Shown here one piece after another: positions 50,308 through 58,918 of a stretch of DNA of 64,000 nucleotides. Both the position numbers and the translations under genes were made by a program. The DNA lies in the NCBI RefSeq assembly GCF_013283785.1, contig NZ_JABCPZ010000006.1, positions 1-64,000 of the forward strand, in the 5' to 3' direction. Every line of letters begins with the position of its first letter. Position 1 is the stretch's first letter. Below the pieces are notes generated by a model, which did no database searches, was not told where the DNA came from, and was given only the letters and a program-made list of their open reading frames with translations. The stretch is from Nonomuraea antri. GTDB taxonomy: Bacteria; Actinomycetota; Actinomycetes; Streptosporangiales; Streptosporangiaceae.

Positions 50308-50990
50308 CCGACACCCCGATCAAGGTTCTCGTCTGCGAGGACCAGGAGCTGGTGCGAGCCGGCTACACCGCCATTTTCTCCGCCCAGCCCGACATCGACG
50401 TGGTCGGCGAGGCCGCGGACGGCCGGGCAGCGATCGAGGCGGCGCGACGGCTGAGCCCGGACGTCATCGTGATGGACATCCGGATGCCCATCCTGAACGG
50501 CATCGAGGCCACCCGGCAACTGGCCGGCCCCGGCAACGCCGTTCCGGCGAAGGTGCTGGTCGTCACCACGTTCAACGTCGACGAGTACGTGTACGAAGCG
50601 CTCAAGGCTGGGGCCAGCGGCTTCCTGCTCAAGGACACGCCGCCGGCGGAGCTGATCAAGGGCGTGCGCACCATCGCACGTGGCGAGTCGCTGCTGGCTC
50701 CCGCCGTCACCCGCTCGCTCATCGGCCACTTCGCCGACCGCCTCCGTCCCGCCGACACCTCCAGACCGGCCAGGGAGGAGGTCGTACGGGCGCTGACCCC
50801 GCGCGAGCTGGAGGTGCTCGAACAGGTCGCCGCCGGACTGTCGAACGCGGAGATCGCCGCGAAACTGTTCATCACTTCCGAGACCGTGAAGACGTACGTG
50901 TCACGCATCCTGGCGAAACTGCACTTGCGTGACCGCGTACAGGCGGTTGTACTCGCCTACCGGGTGGGACTTGTCTCGAACACGTACTGA
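50304..50990 (+). CDS. NarL/LuxR-type response regulator
   Basis: The 228-residue protein has a full receiver domain (CEDQ near 11, VIVMDIRMP with Asp near 58, GFLLKDTPP near 110) and a LuxR helix-turn-helix (LTPRELEVLEQVAAGLSNAEIAAKLF). It is coupled by ATGA with the sensor kinase gene. A possible target is the divergent CPBP gene or a distant locus. Confidence 0.93.
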   Translation: MTDTPIKVLVCEDQELVRAGYTAIFSAQPDIDVVGEAADGRAAIEAARRLSPDVIVMDIRMPILNGIEATRQLAGPGNAVPAKVLVVTTFNVDEYVYEALKAGASGFLLKDTPPAELIKGVRTIARGESLLAPAVTRSLIGHFADRLRPADTSRPAREEVVRALTPRELEVLEQVAAGLSNAEIAAKLFITSETVKTYVSRILAKLHLRDRVQAVVLAYRVGLVSNTY

Positions 50991-51476
50991 ACGGTGCGGA
51001 AGGGCGACAAGAGAGCCTTGAAGAGGGCGGTCCACGACTCTTTGCAGCCCTAGGTTGGACGTCTTGGAAAGTCCTCCGTGATCAGCGGTTGACGTGTTGG
51101 ATGTCGTCGCTGATTTTCAGAGGATGCGCAGGCGGTGGCACCACTGCGGCAGAGCGATCGCCTGCTCGATATAAGGGCTTCGGATGGCAGGTCGGGCACT
51201 TCGCCGAGAAGGCGACGGCCGCCGGGGGCCTGAGTGGGGTGAATCCCAAGGGCAACGGTGCGCAGAATCCGGTCCTGGCGCGAAGGGGCAATACCCGCAA
51301 CGCCTCTGCCCAGGGCCAGATTCGCAGGGATGTCGTGATCGCGGCCGGTGGGCGAGTTGCCAAGCCCGCCAACGCGGGCCCGGCTTCGACTGCTTCCGCT
51401 CCGCAGCGCCCCGACGAGGGTGCAGAGGCGCCATCGGGAACGCGGAAGTGATGCTCGTAGATGGCGTCCGGTCCGA
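50991..51476. other. 486-bp gap without a supportable gene
   Basis: A plus-strand frame of 120 codons (51089-51451) ends near the serine hydrolase stop, with a fairly normal third-base bias from about 51180 on, but it has no ribosome site and no family I recognise. It may be a decayed gene. No strong hairpin or operator stood out. Confidence 0.4.
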
Positions 51477-52628
51477 TTATCGAGTCGGCGTGTTGCAGAA
51501 GACTTCCTTGACGAGCTCGTCCAGCAGTTTCTGGAAGTCCTTGACGGGGCCGCGGGTGGCGGAGTCGATCCAGGTCACTGAGCCGGTCAGGGTGGTTTTG
51601 CCGTCGGGGGTGCTGTACATGAGGGCGCCGTAGCCGTGGGGTGGGCTGCCGTTGTGCTGATAGACGGTGCCGCAGCCGGGGCCGAGGTCTTGTGCGAACA
51701 CTCCGAGCCCGTAGTTGAGCTTCCCGGACGGTTCGCGCATCTCCGCCAGCAGCGCGGGTGGCAGGAGTTTGCCGCTGTTCAGTGCGGTGAAGAAGGTGGT
51801 CAGGTCGTGGGTGGTGGAGATCAGGTCGCCGGCGCCGGCGAGCAGGGACAGGTTCTGCCGGGAGATGTCGTAGGTCTTGCCTTGGTAGCTGTAGTAGGCG
51901 TGCGCGTAGGGGCCGGGGAGTTGTGTGCGGTTGCCTGCCTGCCGGGTGGCCGTCATGCCGAGCGGTCGCAGGATCCGCAGTTCCAACTGCTCGGCGTACG
52001 ACCGGCCGGTGAGTTTTTCGATCAGGAGCAGGGCGAGGGTGTAGTTGGTGTTGGAGTAGTTCTGGTCGGTGCCGGGTTCGAACCTGGCCGGCTTGGACAG
52101 CGCCAGGCGCACCAGCTCTTCCGGCTGGTAGGTGTGGAAGCGGTTGTTCAGCCAGGCGTCACCGGTGGCGGGGATGCCGGGGGCGACGGTGCCGTCGTCG
52201 TAGTATTCGCCGGTGTAGTTGAACAGGCCGCTGGTGTGCTGGAGCAGCATTCTCACGGTGATGCGCGGGTCCAGGCCGAGGTCGGGCAGGTGGCCGGCGA
52301 CCGGGTCGTCCAGTGCGATCTTGCCGTCGGCGACGAGCTGGAGGACGAGGGTGGCGGTGAAGGGTTTGATGACGCTGCCGGTCCAGAACCGGCCGTTCGT
52401 CGATGGTTTGGCGGGGTGGCCGAGTTTGCTCACTCCGGCGCTGTCGGCCCACTCGCCCCGCTGGTCGTTCACGCGTAGTTGCACTCCGGTGAAGCCGGCG
52501 TCGATGAAGGCTTGCATGGCCTGACGCAGTTCGGGCCGGTCCGGCGCGGTGGCGGTGGCGGGGGTCGCCGCCCCGGTGAGCAGGGCGGCGGTGAGCGTGG
52601 CGGCGCTGAGGATCTTGGTGGTTTTCAT
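51477..52628 (-). CDS. Secreted serine hydrolase (beta-lactamase/D-Ala-D-Ala carboxypeptidase family)
   Basis: The 383-residue protein has a signal peptide (MKTTKILSAATLTAALLTGA, cut after ATA) and penicillin-binding type motifs: SxxK in TGSVIKPF (about 90), YSN in NYSNTNY (about 195) and HNG in YQHNGSPPHGY (about 323). It may trim peptidoglycan or an ester or peptide. It lies 26 bp after small helical protein copy 2; a remnant of the same gene lies after copy 1. Confidence 0.9.
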   Translation of the reverse strand: MKTTKILSAATLTAALLTGAATPATATAPDRPELRQAMQAFIDAGFTGVQLRVNDQRGEWADSAGVSKLGHPAKPSTNGRFWTGSVIKPFTATLVLQLVADGKIALDDPVAGHLPDLGLDPRITVRMLLQHTSGLFNYTGEYYDDGTVAPGIPATGDAWLNNRFHTYQPEELVRLALSKPARFEPGTDQNYSNTNYTLALLLIEKLTGRSYAEQLELRILRPLGMTATRQAGNRTQLPGPYAHAYYSYQGKTYDISRQNLSLLAGAGDLISTTHDLTTFFTALNSGKLLPPALLAEMREPSGKLNYGLGVFAQDLGPGCGTVYQHNGSPPHGYGALMYSTPDGKTTLTGSVTWIDSATRGPVKDFQKLLDELVKEVFCNTPTR

Positions 52629-52654
52629 GGGTGCTCGTTCCGGTGTTCTGGGGG

Positions 52655-53050
52655 TCAGGCGGCGTCGATGGCTTCGGTGATCTTGCGTGCCATCTCGGTG
52701 GCGGTGGGGTTGGGGTTGCCGTGGCCGGCGGCTTCGATGGCGACGAGGATGGTGCGGCGGAAGTTGTCGGCCTCGTCCGGGGCCTGCTGCTTGAGCAGGG
52801 CGGCGGAGGCGGTCAGCGCGGGGAGGACGTGGTCGGCCAGCTCGGCGACGGTCTTGCCCCAGTTCACGCCCTTGGGTGCCTTGGCCAGGACGTGTCCGAT
52901 CAGGCCGGTGGCCGAGGTGAGCGCGATGGAGGCTTCGGTGGCGGCCTTGTGGGCCGAGTTCCCGGCGCTGGCGGCGGAGATCAGGGAGACGGCGCCCCAT
53001 GCGGCGGTGCGGAGGGTGAGCTTGTCCTGGTCGGTGAGGTTGATGGTCAT
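52655..53050 (-). CDS. Small helical protein, copy 2
   Basis: The 131-residue protein starts at ATG 53050 (MTINLTDQDKLTL), with GGGAG about 11 bases upstream. It is nearly identical to copy 1 (20215-20616); differences cluster in the middle (GLIGHVLAKAPKGVNWG; HVLPALTASAALL) and at the N-terminus. DNA identity is also high, so the duplication is fairly recent. It sits between the MFS pump and the serine hydrolase, all on the minus strand. Confidence 0.75.
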   Translation of the reverse strand: MTINLTDQDKLTLRTAAWGAVSLISAASAGNSAHKAATEASIALTSATGLIGHVLAKAPKGVNWGKTVAELADHVLPALTASAALLKQQAPDEADNFRRTILVAIEAAGHGNPNPTATEMARKITEAIDAA

Positions 53051-53127
53051 GATGGTGAACTCCCGTTTCGGATTGGTTTGTCGTGCTGTCGAGGTCAAAG
53101 GTCGCGGATCATGCTGATACGGGCCGG

Positions 53128-54603
53128 TCACCGTACTGACGCGAGTTCTGACACGGCCTCAGGGCGCGACGGCGAGCTGACCGCGCGACCGCGCAGGAGG
53201 AACAGCGCCAGTACGGCGGCGCCGAGCACCCCGGCGGCGGCCCCGAGGAACGCGGTGGACATGGCCGCGTCGTAGGCGTGACGTGCGGCGTCGGCCAGCG
53301 ACGGGTCGGCCACGGCGGCGGCGACGGAGCGGCGAGCCGCCTCCGGCGCGGTGGCCGGCATCGCCGAGGAGAAACTGCTGGTGGCCAGGCTGCCCAGGAT
53401 GGCGACGCCGAGCGCGGCGCCGGCCTGCTGGATGGTGTCGTTCAGGGCCGAACCGACCCCGGCCTGCTCGGTCGGGACCGCGCCCATCAGCGCGGCGATC
53501 GCCGTCGGCCCGGCCAGGCCGCTGCCCGCGCCCAGCACCACCTGGGCGACGGCCAGGCCCACGAAGCTGTCGGGAGTCGAGAGACCGAGCACGGCGAACC
53601 CGCCGGCCATCACCAGCATGCCGAGCACGGCGGTGGTGCGGTTGCCGAGCTTGCCCCCGAGGGCCGCGCCGAGGCCGTTGAAGGCCACCGAGGCGATGAC
53701 CATCGGGATGAAGGCCAGTCCGGCCTGGGCGGGCGTGTAACCGAGGACGAACTGCATGTACTGCGTCAGCACCAGCAGCATGCCGCCGCTGCCGATCTGG
53801 ACCAGCGTGAGCGACAGGCTGCCGCCCGAGAAGTCACGGTCGCGGAAGAGCTTGAGCGGGACCATCGGGTGCTCGGTACGCAGTTCCCAGCCGATGAAGG
53901 CGGCCAGGGCGACGACAGCGACGATCAGCGGGATCCAGGCGATGCCGTGCGCGAGTTCATTGATCGTCCAGACCAGGGCGGACATGCCGATCACGGACAG
54001 GACGGCGCCGACCGGGTCGGGCTTGGCGGCGGAGCCCTTGGATTCGGGCATGAGGGTCAGAGCGGCCACGATGGCCAGCAGCGCGACGGGGACGTTGATC
54101 CAGAAGACCGCCTCCCAGCCGAGCGAGGCGATCAGCGCGCCACCGGCGACCGGCCCGCCGATCAGGCCGAGGACGGCGAAGGCGGCCCCGGCGGCCATGG
54201 CCTTGCGGCGTTCGGCCTCGTCGGGGAAGACGACCATCAGGATCGACAGGGTGTTGGGCATGATCATCGCGCCGCCGACGCCCATCGCGACACGGGCCGC
54301 GATCAGCTGCCCGGGATCGGCGGCGAAGGTGGCGGCCAGCGACGCGGCCCCGAAGAGCACCAGGCCGATGACCATGAGCTTGCGCCGGCCGTACCGGTCG
54401 GACAGGGATCCGGCGGTCAGCAGCAGGCCGGCGAAGACCAGCATGTAGGACTCCAGGATCCACTGGATGTCCTGCGAGGTGGCGCCGAGATCGCCCGCCA
54501 GGGCGGGCACGGCGACGGTGAGCGCCATGTTGTCGATGACCAGGACCAGCGTGCTCAGGCAGAGCACGATCAGGATCAGCCAGCGACGGGGATGTGGTTG
54601 CAT
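53128..54603 (-). CDS. DHA2-family MFS drug efflux transporter
   Basis: The 491-residue protein has 14 hydrophobic segments and MFS motifs: SLSDRYGRRKLMVIG (motif A, about 62), MGVGGAMIMPNTLSIL (motif C region), and PVAGGALIASLGWEAVFWINVP (about 150). This is the EmrB/QacA type. It would export hydrophobic drugs with proton antiport. It ends in a basic tail. The ATG is at 54603, 76 bp after the decayed copy 3. Confidence 0.92.
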   Translation of the reverse strand: MQPHPRRWLILIVLCLSTLVLVIDNMALTVAVPALAGDLGATSQDIQWILESYMLVFAGLLLTAGSLSDRYGRRKLMVIGLVLFGAASLAATFAADPGQLIAARVAMGVGGAMIMPNTLSILMVVFPDEAERRKAMAAGAAFAVLGLIGGPVAGGALIASLGWEAVFWINVPVALLAIVAALTLMPESKGSAAKPDPVGAVLSVIGMSALVWTINELAHGIAWIPLIVAVVALAAFIGWELRTEHPMVPLKLFRDRDFSGGSLSLTLVQIGSGGMLLVLTQYMQFVLGYTPAQAGLAFIPMVIASVAFNGLGAALGGKLGNRTTAVLGMLVMAGGFAVLGLSTPDSFVGLAVAQVVLGAGSGLAGPTAIAALMGAVPTEQAGVGSALNDTIQQAGAALGVAILGSLATSSFSSAMPATAPEAARRSVAAAVADPSLADAARHAYDAAMSTAFLGAAAGVLGAAVLALFLLRGRAVSSPSRPEAVSELASVR

Positions 54604-54669
54604 ACGTTCGGCTTTCTCTGCGTGACGGGGAGTGATCGAATGTGACCCGGCGACGTCCCATGGAGGGGG

Positions 54670-54861
54670 AATCAGGCGTCAGGTCGGCCACGGTGGGCCT
54701 CGGCTCTCCCCGGGTGGCGGCCAGGACGGCGCGGCGGAAGACGCCGGTCTCGCCGGGGCCTGCTTCTCGAACAGCCTCATGAAGGCGTTCACGGCAGGCG
54801 GCACCCGGTCGGCGAATTCGGCCACGGTGCGGGCGTCCCGGTGGTCAAGCGTGATGGACAT
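54670..54861 (-). pseudogene. Decayed third copy of the small helical protein
   Basis: From ATG 54861 the frame reads MSITLDHRDA, then RTVAEFADRVPPAVNAFMRL, then FEKQAPARP, matching KTVAELADxVLPAL....LLKQQAP of copies 1 and 2, but about 60 residues in the middle are missing. After KQAP the frame shifts: in the next frame GVFRRAVLAATRG follows, matching NFRRTILVAIEAAG. So it has an internal deletion and a frameshift, and the C-terminal TATEMARKITEA part is gone. Confidence 0.7.
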
Positions 54862-54951
54862 GACGGTGTTCTCCTTGAGATCAGTCATGAAAGGTCATGC
54901 GCGCAGGCGGTGACGATCGCCGTAATGGCGCTTCAGCCAGGCGGCCTTCCG

Positions 54952-56001
54952 TCAGGTGGCGAACGCTTTCGCCGCTTCCGCGCCCTTCGCCTGGTTCTCG
55001 GCGATGTACGGACGCAGTTCGCGCTCGTACGCGGGAAACGCCGCCGTATGGTCGCCCGCCGTCTCCATCAGACGGGCCGCCAGCAGATGGGCACCGATCA
55101 GCGCCTGGGAGGCGCCCATGCCCGTCGTCGGCGCCGCGCAGTACGCGGCGTCCCCGACCAGGACGACGCGGCCGCATGACCAGCGGTCCATGATGATCTG
55201 GCAGGCGGAGGAGAAGGAGAAGTCGGGAGCCAGCCGCATCTCCTTCAGCAGCCGCGGCACCTCCCAGCCCACGCCGGCGAAGCGCTCGCGGACCAGGCGT
55301 TCCTGCGTGTCGCGGTCGAGCCTGTCGACGTCGGGGGAGTGGGTGGCGACCCACAGGCTCACGGTCATCCTGTTCGGGTTGCCGGCGCTGAACAGGTGGA
55401 CGCACCTGCCCGGCGCGCGGTACAGCAGGCTCTCGCGGTCGAGTCCCAGCCGGTTGGCCGTGGTGAAGCCGACGCCCGACATGCCCAGGTGCCGCACGAA
55501 GTCGCGATGGGGACCGAAGACGTGGCGGCGCACGTTGGAGTAGACGCCGTCGGCTCCGATCACCAGGTCGAACCTGCGCCCGGCCGCCCTGGCGAAGGCG
55601 ACGCCGACGCCGTCCTCGTCGTGGTAGATCGCGGTGATCGAGTCGTCGAAGACGTAGGAGACGTCGTCGGCGGTGCTGCTGTGCAGGATGCGCGTCACAT
55701 CGGCCTTGAGCACCTCCAGGTCGCCGGCGACCGTCCTGACGGGCAGCTCACCGGCCGGCTTCCCGTCGGCGTCGATCAGCGCGATCGCGCCCATCTCCGT
55801 GGCGTGGTCACGCATCTGCGACAACAGGCCCATGCCGTCCAGGACGCCGATCGCGGCGCCGCGGAAGCCGGCCGCGTGGCCGGCGCCGCGCAGCGCGGCG
55901 GCGCTCTCCACCACGGTCACCGCGTAGCCCTGCCGATGGAGCCAGTACGCCAGCGACATGCCCGCGACACCCGCGCCCGAGATCAGCACCTCTCCGCTCA
56001 T
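54952..56001 (-). CDS. FAD-dependent monooxygenase (PHBH type)
   Basis: The 349-residue protein has the FAD motif LISGAGVAGMSLAYWLHRQG (about 5-24), the middle VIGADGVYSNVRR (DG motif, about 153) and GRVVLVGDAAYCAAPTTGMGAS (about 272). This is a group A aromatic hydroxylase-type enzyme, likely acting on a polyketide or antibiotic. The ATG at 56001 follows AGGAG. It is divergent from the SARP/AfsR regulator, 70 bp apart. Confidence 0.9.
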   Translation of the reverse strand: MSGEVLISGAGVAGMSLAYWLHRQGYAVTVVESAAALRGAGHAAGFRGAAIGVLDGMGLLSQMRDHATEMGAIALIDADGKPAGELPVRTVAGDLEVLKADVTRILHSSTADDVSYVFDDSITAIYHDEDGVGVAFARAAGRRFDLVIGADGVYSNVRRHVFGPHRDFVRHLGMSGVGFTTANRLGLDRESLLYRAPGRCVHLFSAGNPNRMTVSLWVATHSPDVDRLDRDTQERLVRERFAGVGWEVPRLLKEMRLAPDFSFSSACQIIMDRWSCGRVVLVGDAAYCAAPTTGMGASQALIGAHLLAARLMETAGDHTAAFPAYERELRPYIAENQAKGAEAAKAFAT

Positions 56002-56071
56002 GTGCGCTCCTGTCCTGTACGTCATGAGACCTGGGGAAATACTGAATGAGGGCGTTGATACATTCGCCCAT

Positions 56072-58861
56072 ATGACCTCTATGCGTTTTTCACTCCTGGG
56101 CCCGGTGGAGGTCAGCACCGAAGAGCACACGCTGGGGGGAGCGCCTCGGCATCGCGCGATGCTCGCCTACCTGCTGCTGCACGCGGGACGCACGGTGAGC
56201 ACGGACCAGCTGATCGAGGCGATGTGGGGCCCGACTCCACCGGACACGGCCAAGGCCCAGGTCCAGGCGTCGGTGATGGTGATACGCCGGATGTTGCGCG
56301 CGGCGCAGGCCGAGGACGTCGTGCGGACGCGTCCCGCCGGCTATGCCGCGGTGCCGGAGCCGGGGCAGGTGGACGTCCACGAGTTCAGGCGGCTGGCCGC
56401 GGGCGACAGCGAGGAGATCCGTCAGGCGCTGGGGCTCTGGCGCGGGCAGGCGCTGTCCGACGTGCAGGCCGACTACGTGCCCGCAACCAGGGCCCTGCTG
56501 GAGGAACAACGGCTGACGGCCGTCGAACGGCTGGCGGAGCTGGAACTCGCGGCCGGGCGGCATGCCGAACTGCTCGACGAGCTCGCCGCGGAGGTGGCCC
56601 GCCACCCGCTCAGAGAGCGGCTGCGCGGGCAGTACATGCTGGCGCTGCATCGATCGGGACGTCAGGCGGAGGCGCTGCGGGCCGCGCGCGACTACCGGGC
56701 GACCCTGGCCGAGCAGCAGGGGCTGGACCCCAGCCGGGAGTTCACGGCCGTCGAAGAGACGGTGCTGAGGGACGACCGTCCCGCGGTGGTGAGTTTCCTG
56801 CCGTACGACGTGCCCGACTTCGCCGGGCGGCGAGCCGAGCTCGACCGGCTCACCACGCTGCCCGACGGGGTCAGCGTGGTGACGATCGACGGCATGGCGG
56901 GCATCGGCAAGACCACGCTGGCCGTTCACGCGGCGCACCTGCTCGCCGAGCGTTTCCCCGACGGCGGGCTCTTCGTCGACCTGCAGGCCCACACCGCCGG
57001 ACGTGATCCCGTCGATCCCGGCGAGGCGCTGGAGATCCTGCTGCGCCAGCTCGGCCTGCCCGCGGAGCGCATACCGCCGGGGACCTCGGAACGTGCCGCG
57101 CTGTGGCGTGGCGAGTTGTCGGGGTTGCGCGCCCTGGTCGTCATCGACAACGCCGCCGACGCCCAGCACGTCCGGCCGCTGCTGCCCGGCGGTTCCGGCA
57201 GCATGGCCGTGATCACGAGCAGGCGCAGGCTGATCGACTTGGACGGCGCCCACGCCTTGTCCGTCGACGTGCTCTCGGAGCGCGACGCGGTCGAGCTGTT
57301 CACCGGCGTCGTCGGGCCGCGAGCGCGGCAGGAGCCCGCCGCCGTCGCCGAGGTCCTGCGCCTGTGCGGGTTCCTGCCGCTGGCCGTGCGCATCGCCGCC
57401 GCGCGGTTGCGGCACCGTCTCCGCTGGACGGTGGACTACCTCGCCGCCCGGCTCCGCGACCAGAGCCGCCGCCTGGACGAACTGGCCACCGCGGAACGGG
57501 GGGTCGCGGCCGCCTTCGCGCTGTCGTACGAGCAGCTGAGTTCCGATCATCGCCGCATGTTCCGCCTGCTCGGCCTGCACCCCGGCCAGGACATCGACGC
57601 CTACGCGGCCGCCGCGCTCGCCGACCTGAGCGTCACGCGGGCCGAGTCGCTCCTGGAGGACCTGCTCGACGCGCACATGCTCCTCCAGCAGGAACCGGGC
57701 CGCTACACCTTCCATGACCTGCTGCGCGACCACGCCAGGTCAGCGGCCGGCCAGGAGGAGCAGGACGACGCCGGAAAGGCCGCCCTGACCCGGCTCTTCG
57801 CCTTCTACACCCACGTCACGGGCATGGCCGCCGACCTCAAGTACCCGGACCGGGCACTGCCGGTTCCGTACGAGCCGCCGCCGCGCCTGCCGACGCCGCC
57901 CCTGTCCGGCCGCGCCGAAGCCATGGCCTGGCTGGACGCGGAACTGCCCGTCCTGCTGGCCGTCGGTGCGTACGCGGCGGAACACGGCTGGCACACGCAC
58001 GCCTTCTTCCTGTCCACGACCCTGTTCCCGTACCTGGAGGAACGCGGCCGCCGCGGCGCCGCTCTCACCCTCCATCTGCAAACCCTCGCGGCAGTACGGC
58101 GGGCGGGAGACCGGCGCGGCGAGGGCCGCACCCTCGCCGACCTGACCAGAACCCACCACGCCATGGGCAACGTGGACCAGGCCGTCCAGTACGCCTTCGA
58201 GGCCATCACCACCTGCCGGGCCGCCGGTGACCCGGAGGGCGAGGCGGTGGGACATCACTACCTGGGTCACTCGCTCGAACGCCAAGGCGACCTTCATGAC
58301 GCCCAGGACCACTACCAACAGGCGCTGCACCTCTTCCAGGCGGCGGACAACCGCGTCGGCACGGGCGTCCTCCTGATAGACGTGGGCCGGATCTACGGCC
58401 ACCTGGGCAAGCCCGACCTGGCCCGCGACCACCTGGAGCAGGCCCAGCGGATCCACCACGAGATCGGCAGCCCGGTGGGCCTGTGGAACACCCAGCTCTC
58501 CCTCGGTGACCTCCACCGTGACCAGGGCGAGCACGACGCCGCCCGCCACGCACTCGAGCGCGCCTACGCGATCAGCCGCGACCTCGGCCCGCACCTGCAG
58601 GCCGAGACGCTCAACGCTCTGGGCGCCGCCGCCCACGCCATGGGCGACCACGATCAAGCGCTCCTCGATCACGACGCCGCACTCGCCCTGGCCACGGAGG
58701 TCGACGATCCCCACGAAGCCGCCCACGGCCACCTCGGCCTGGCCAAGGCCCGTCACGCGCTCGGCCACACCGCCCTGGCCCGTACCCACGCCCAAGCAGC
58801 GCTCCTCCTGCTCGAAGAACTCGGCCACCCCGCCGCCGACACCGCCAGAGCCCTCCTGTGA
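56072..58861 (+). CDS. SARP/AfsR-type regulator (BTAD, NB-ARC, TPR)
   Basis: The 929-residue protein has an N-terminal OmpR-like helix-turn-helix (about 1-95), a BTAD domain (95-245), a STAND ATPase with Walker A GMAGIGKTT (about 273) and a LVVIDNA Walker B (about 362), then TPR repeats from about 690 (ALGRxGxxxxA type units GHSLERQGDLHDAQDHYQQA, IYGHLGKPDLARDHLEQA). It has the usual AfsR length. ATG at 56072 is used; GATACA lies about nine bases upstream and there is no ribosome site, so it may be leaderless. Confidence 0.92.
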   Translation: MTSMRFSLLGPVEVSTEEHTLGGAPRHRAMLAYLLLHAGRTVSTDQLIEAMWGPTPPDTAKAQVQASVMVIRRMLRAAQAEDVVRTRPAGYAAVPEPGQVDVHEFRRLAAGDSEEIRQALGLWRGQALSDVQADYVPATRALLEEQRLTAVERLAELELAAGRHAELLDELAAEVARHPLRERLRGQYMLALHRSGRQAEALRAARDYRATLAEQQGLDPSREFTAVEETVLRDDRPAVVSFLPYDVPDFAGRRAELDRLTTLPDGVSVVTIDGMAGIGKTTLAVHAAHLLAERFPDGGLFVDLQAHTAGRDPVDPGEALEILLRQLGLPAERIPPGTSERAALWRGELSGLRALVVIDNAADAQHVRPLLPGGSGSMAVITSRRRLIDLDGAHALSVDVLSERDAVELFTGVVGPRARQEPAAVAEVLRLCGFLPLAVRIAAARLRHRLRWTVDYLAARLRDQSRRLDELATAERGVAAAFALSYEQLSSDHRRMFRLLGLHPGQDIDAYAAAALADLSVTRAESLLEDLLDAHMLLQQEPGRYTFHDLLRDHARSAAGQEEQDDAGKAALTRLFAFYTHVTGMAADLKYPDRALPVPYEPPPRLPTPPLSGRAEAMAWLDAELPVLLAVGAYAAEHGWHTHAFFLSTTLFPYLEERGRRGAALTLHLQTLAAVRRAGDRRGEGRTLADLTRTHHAMGNVDQAVQYAFEAITTCRAAGDPEGEAVGHHYLGHSLERQGDLHDAQDHYQQALHLFQAADNRVGTGVLLIDVGRIYGHLGKPDLARDHLEQAQRIHHEIGSPVGLWNTQLSLGDLHRDQGEHDAARHALERAYAISRDLGPHLQAETLNALGAAAHAMGDHDQALLDHDAALALATEVDDPHEAAHGHLGLAKARHALGHTALARTHAQAALLLLEELGHPAADTARALL

Positions 58862-58918
58862 CGCCCCCGTCGTCACCGATGATCTGATCGGCCGTCGATG
58901 CGCCGGTGGCAAAGGTCA

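Noticed and set aside
51089-51451. A 120-codon gene in the 486-bp gap
   Set aside because: No ribosome site, no recognised domain and only part of it has coding-like third-base use.
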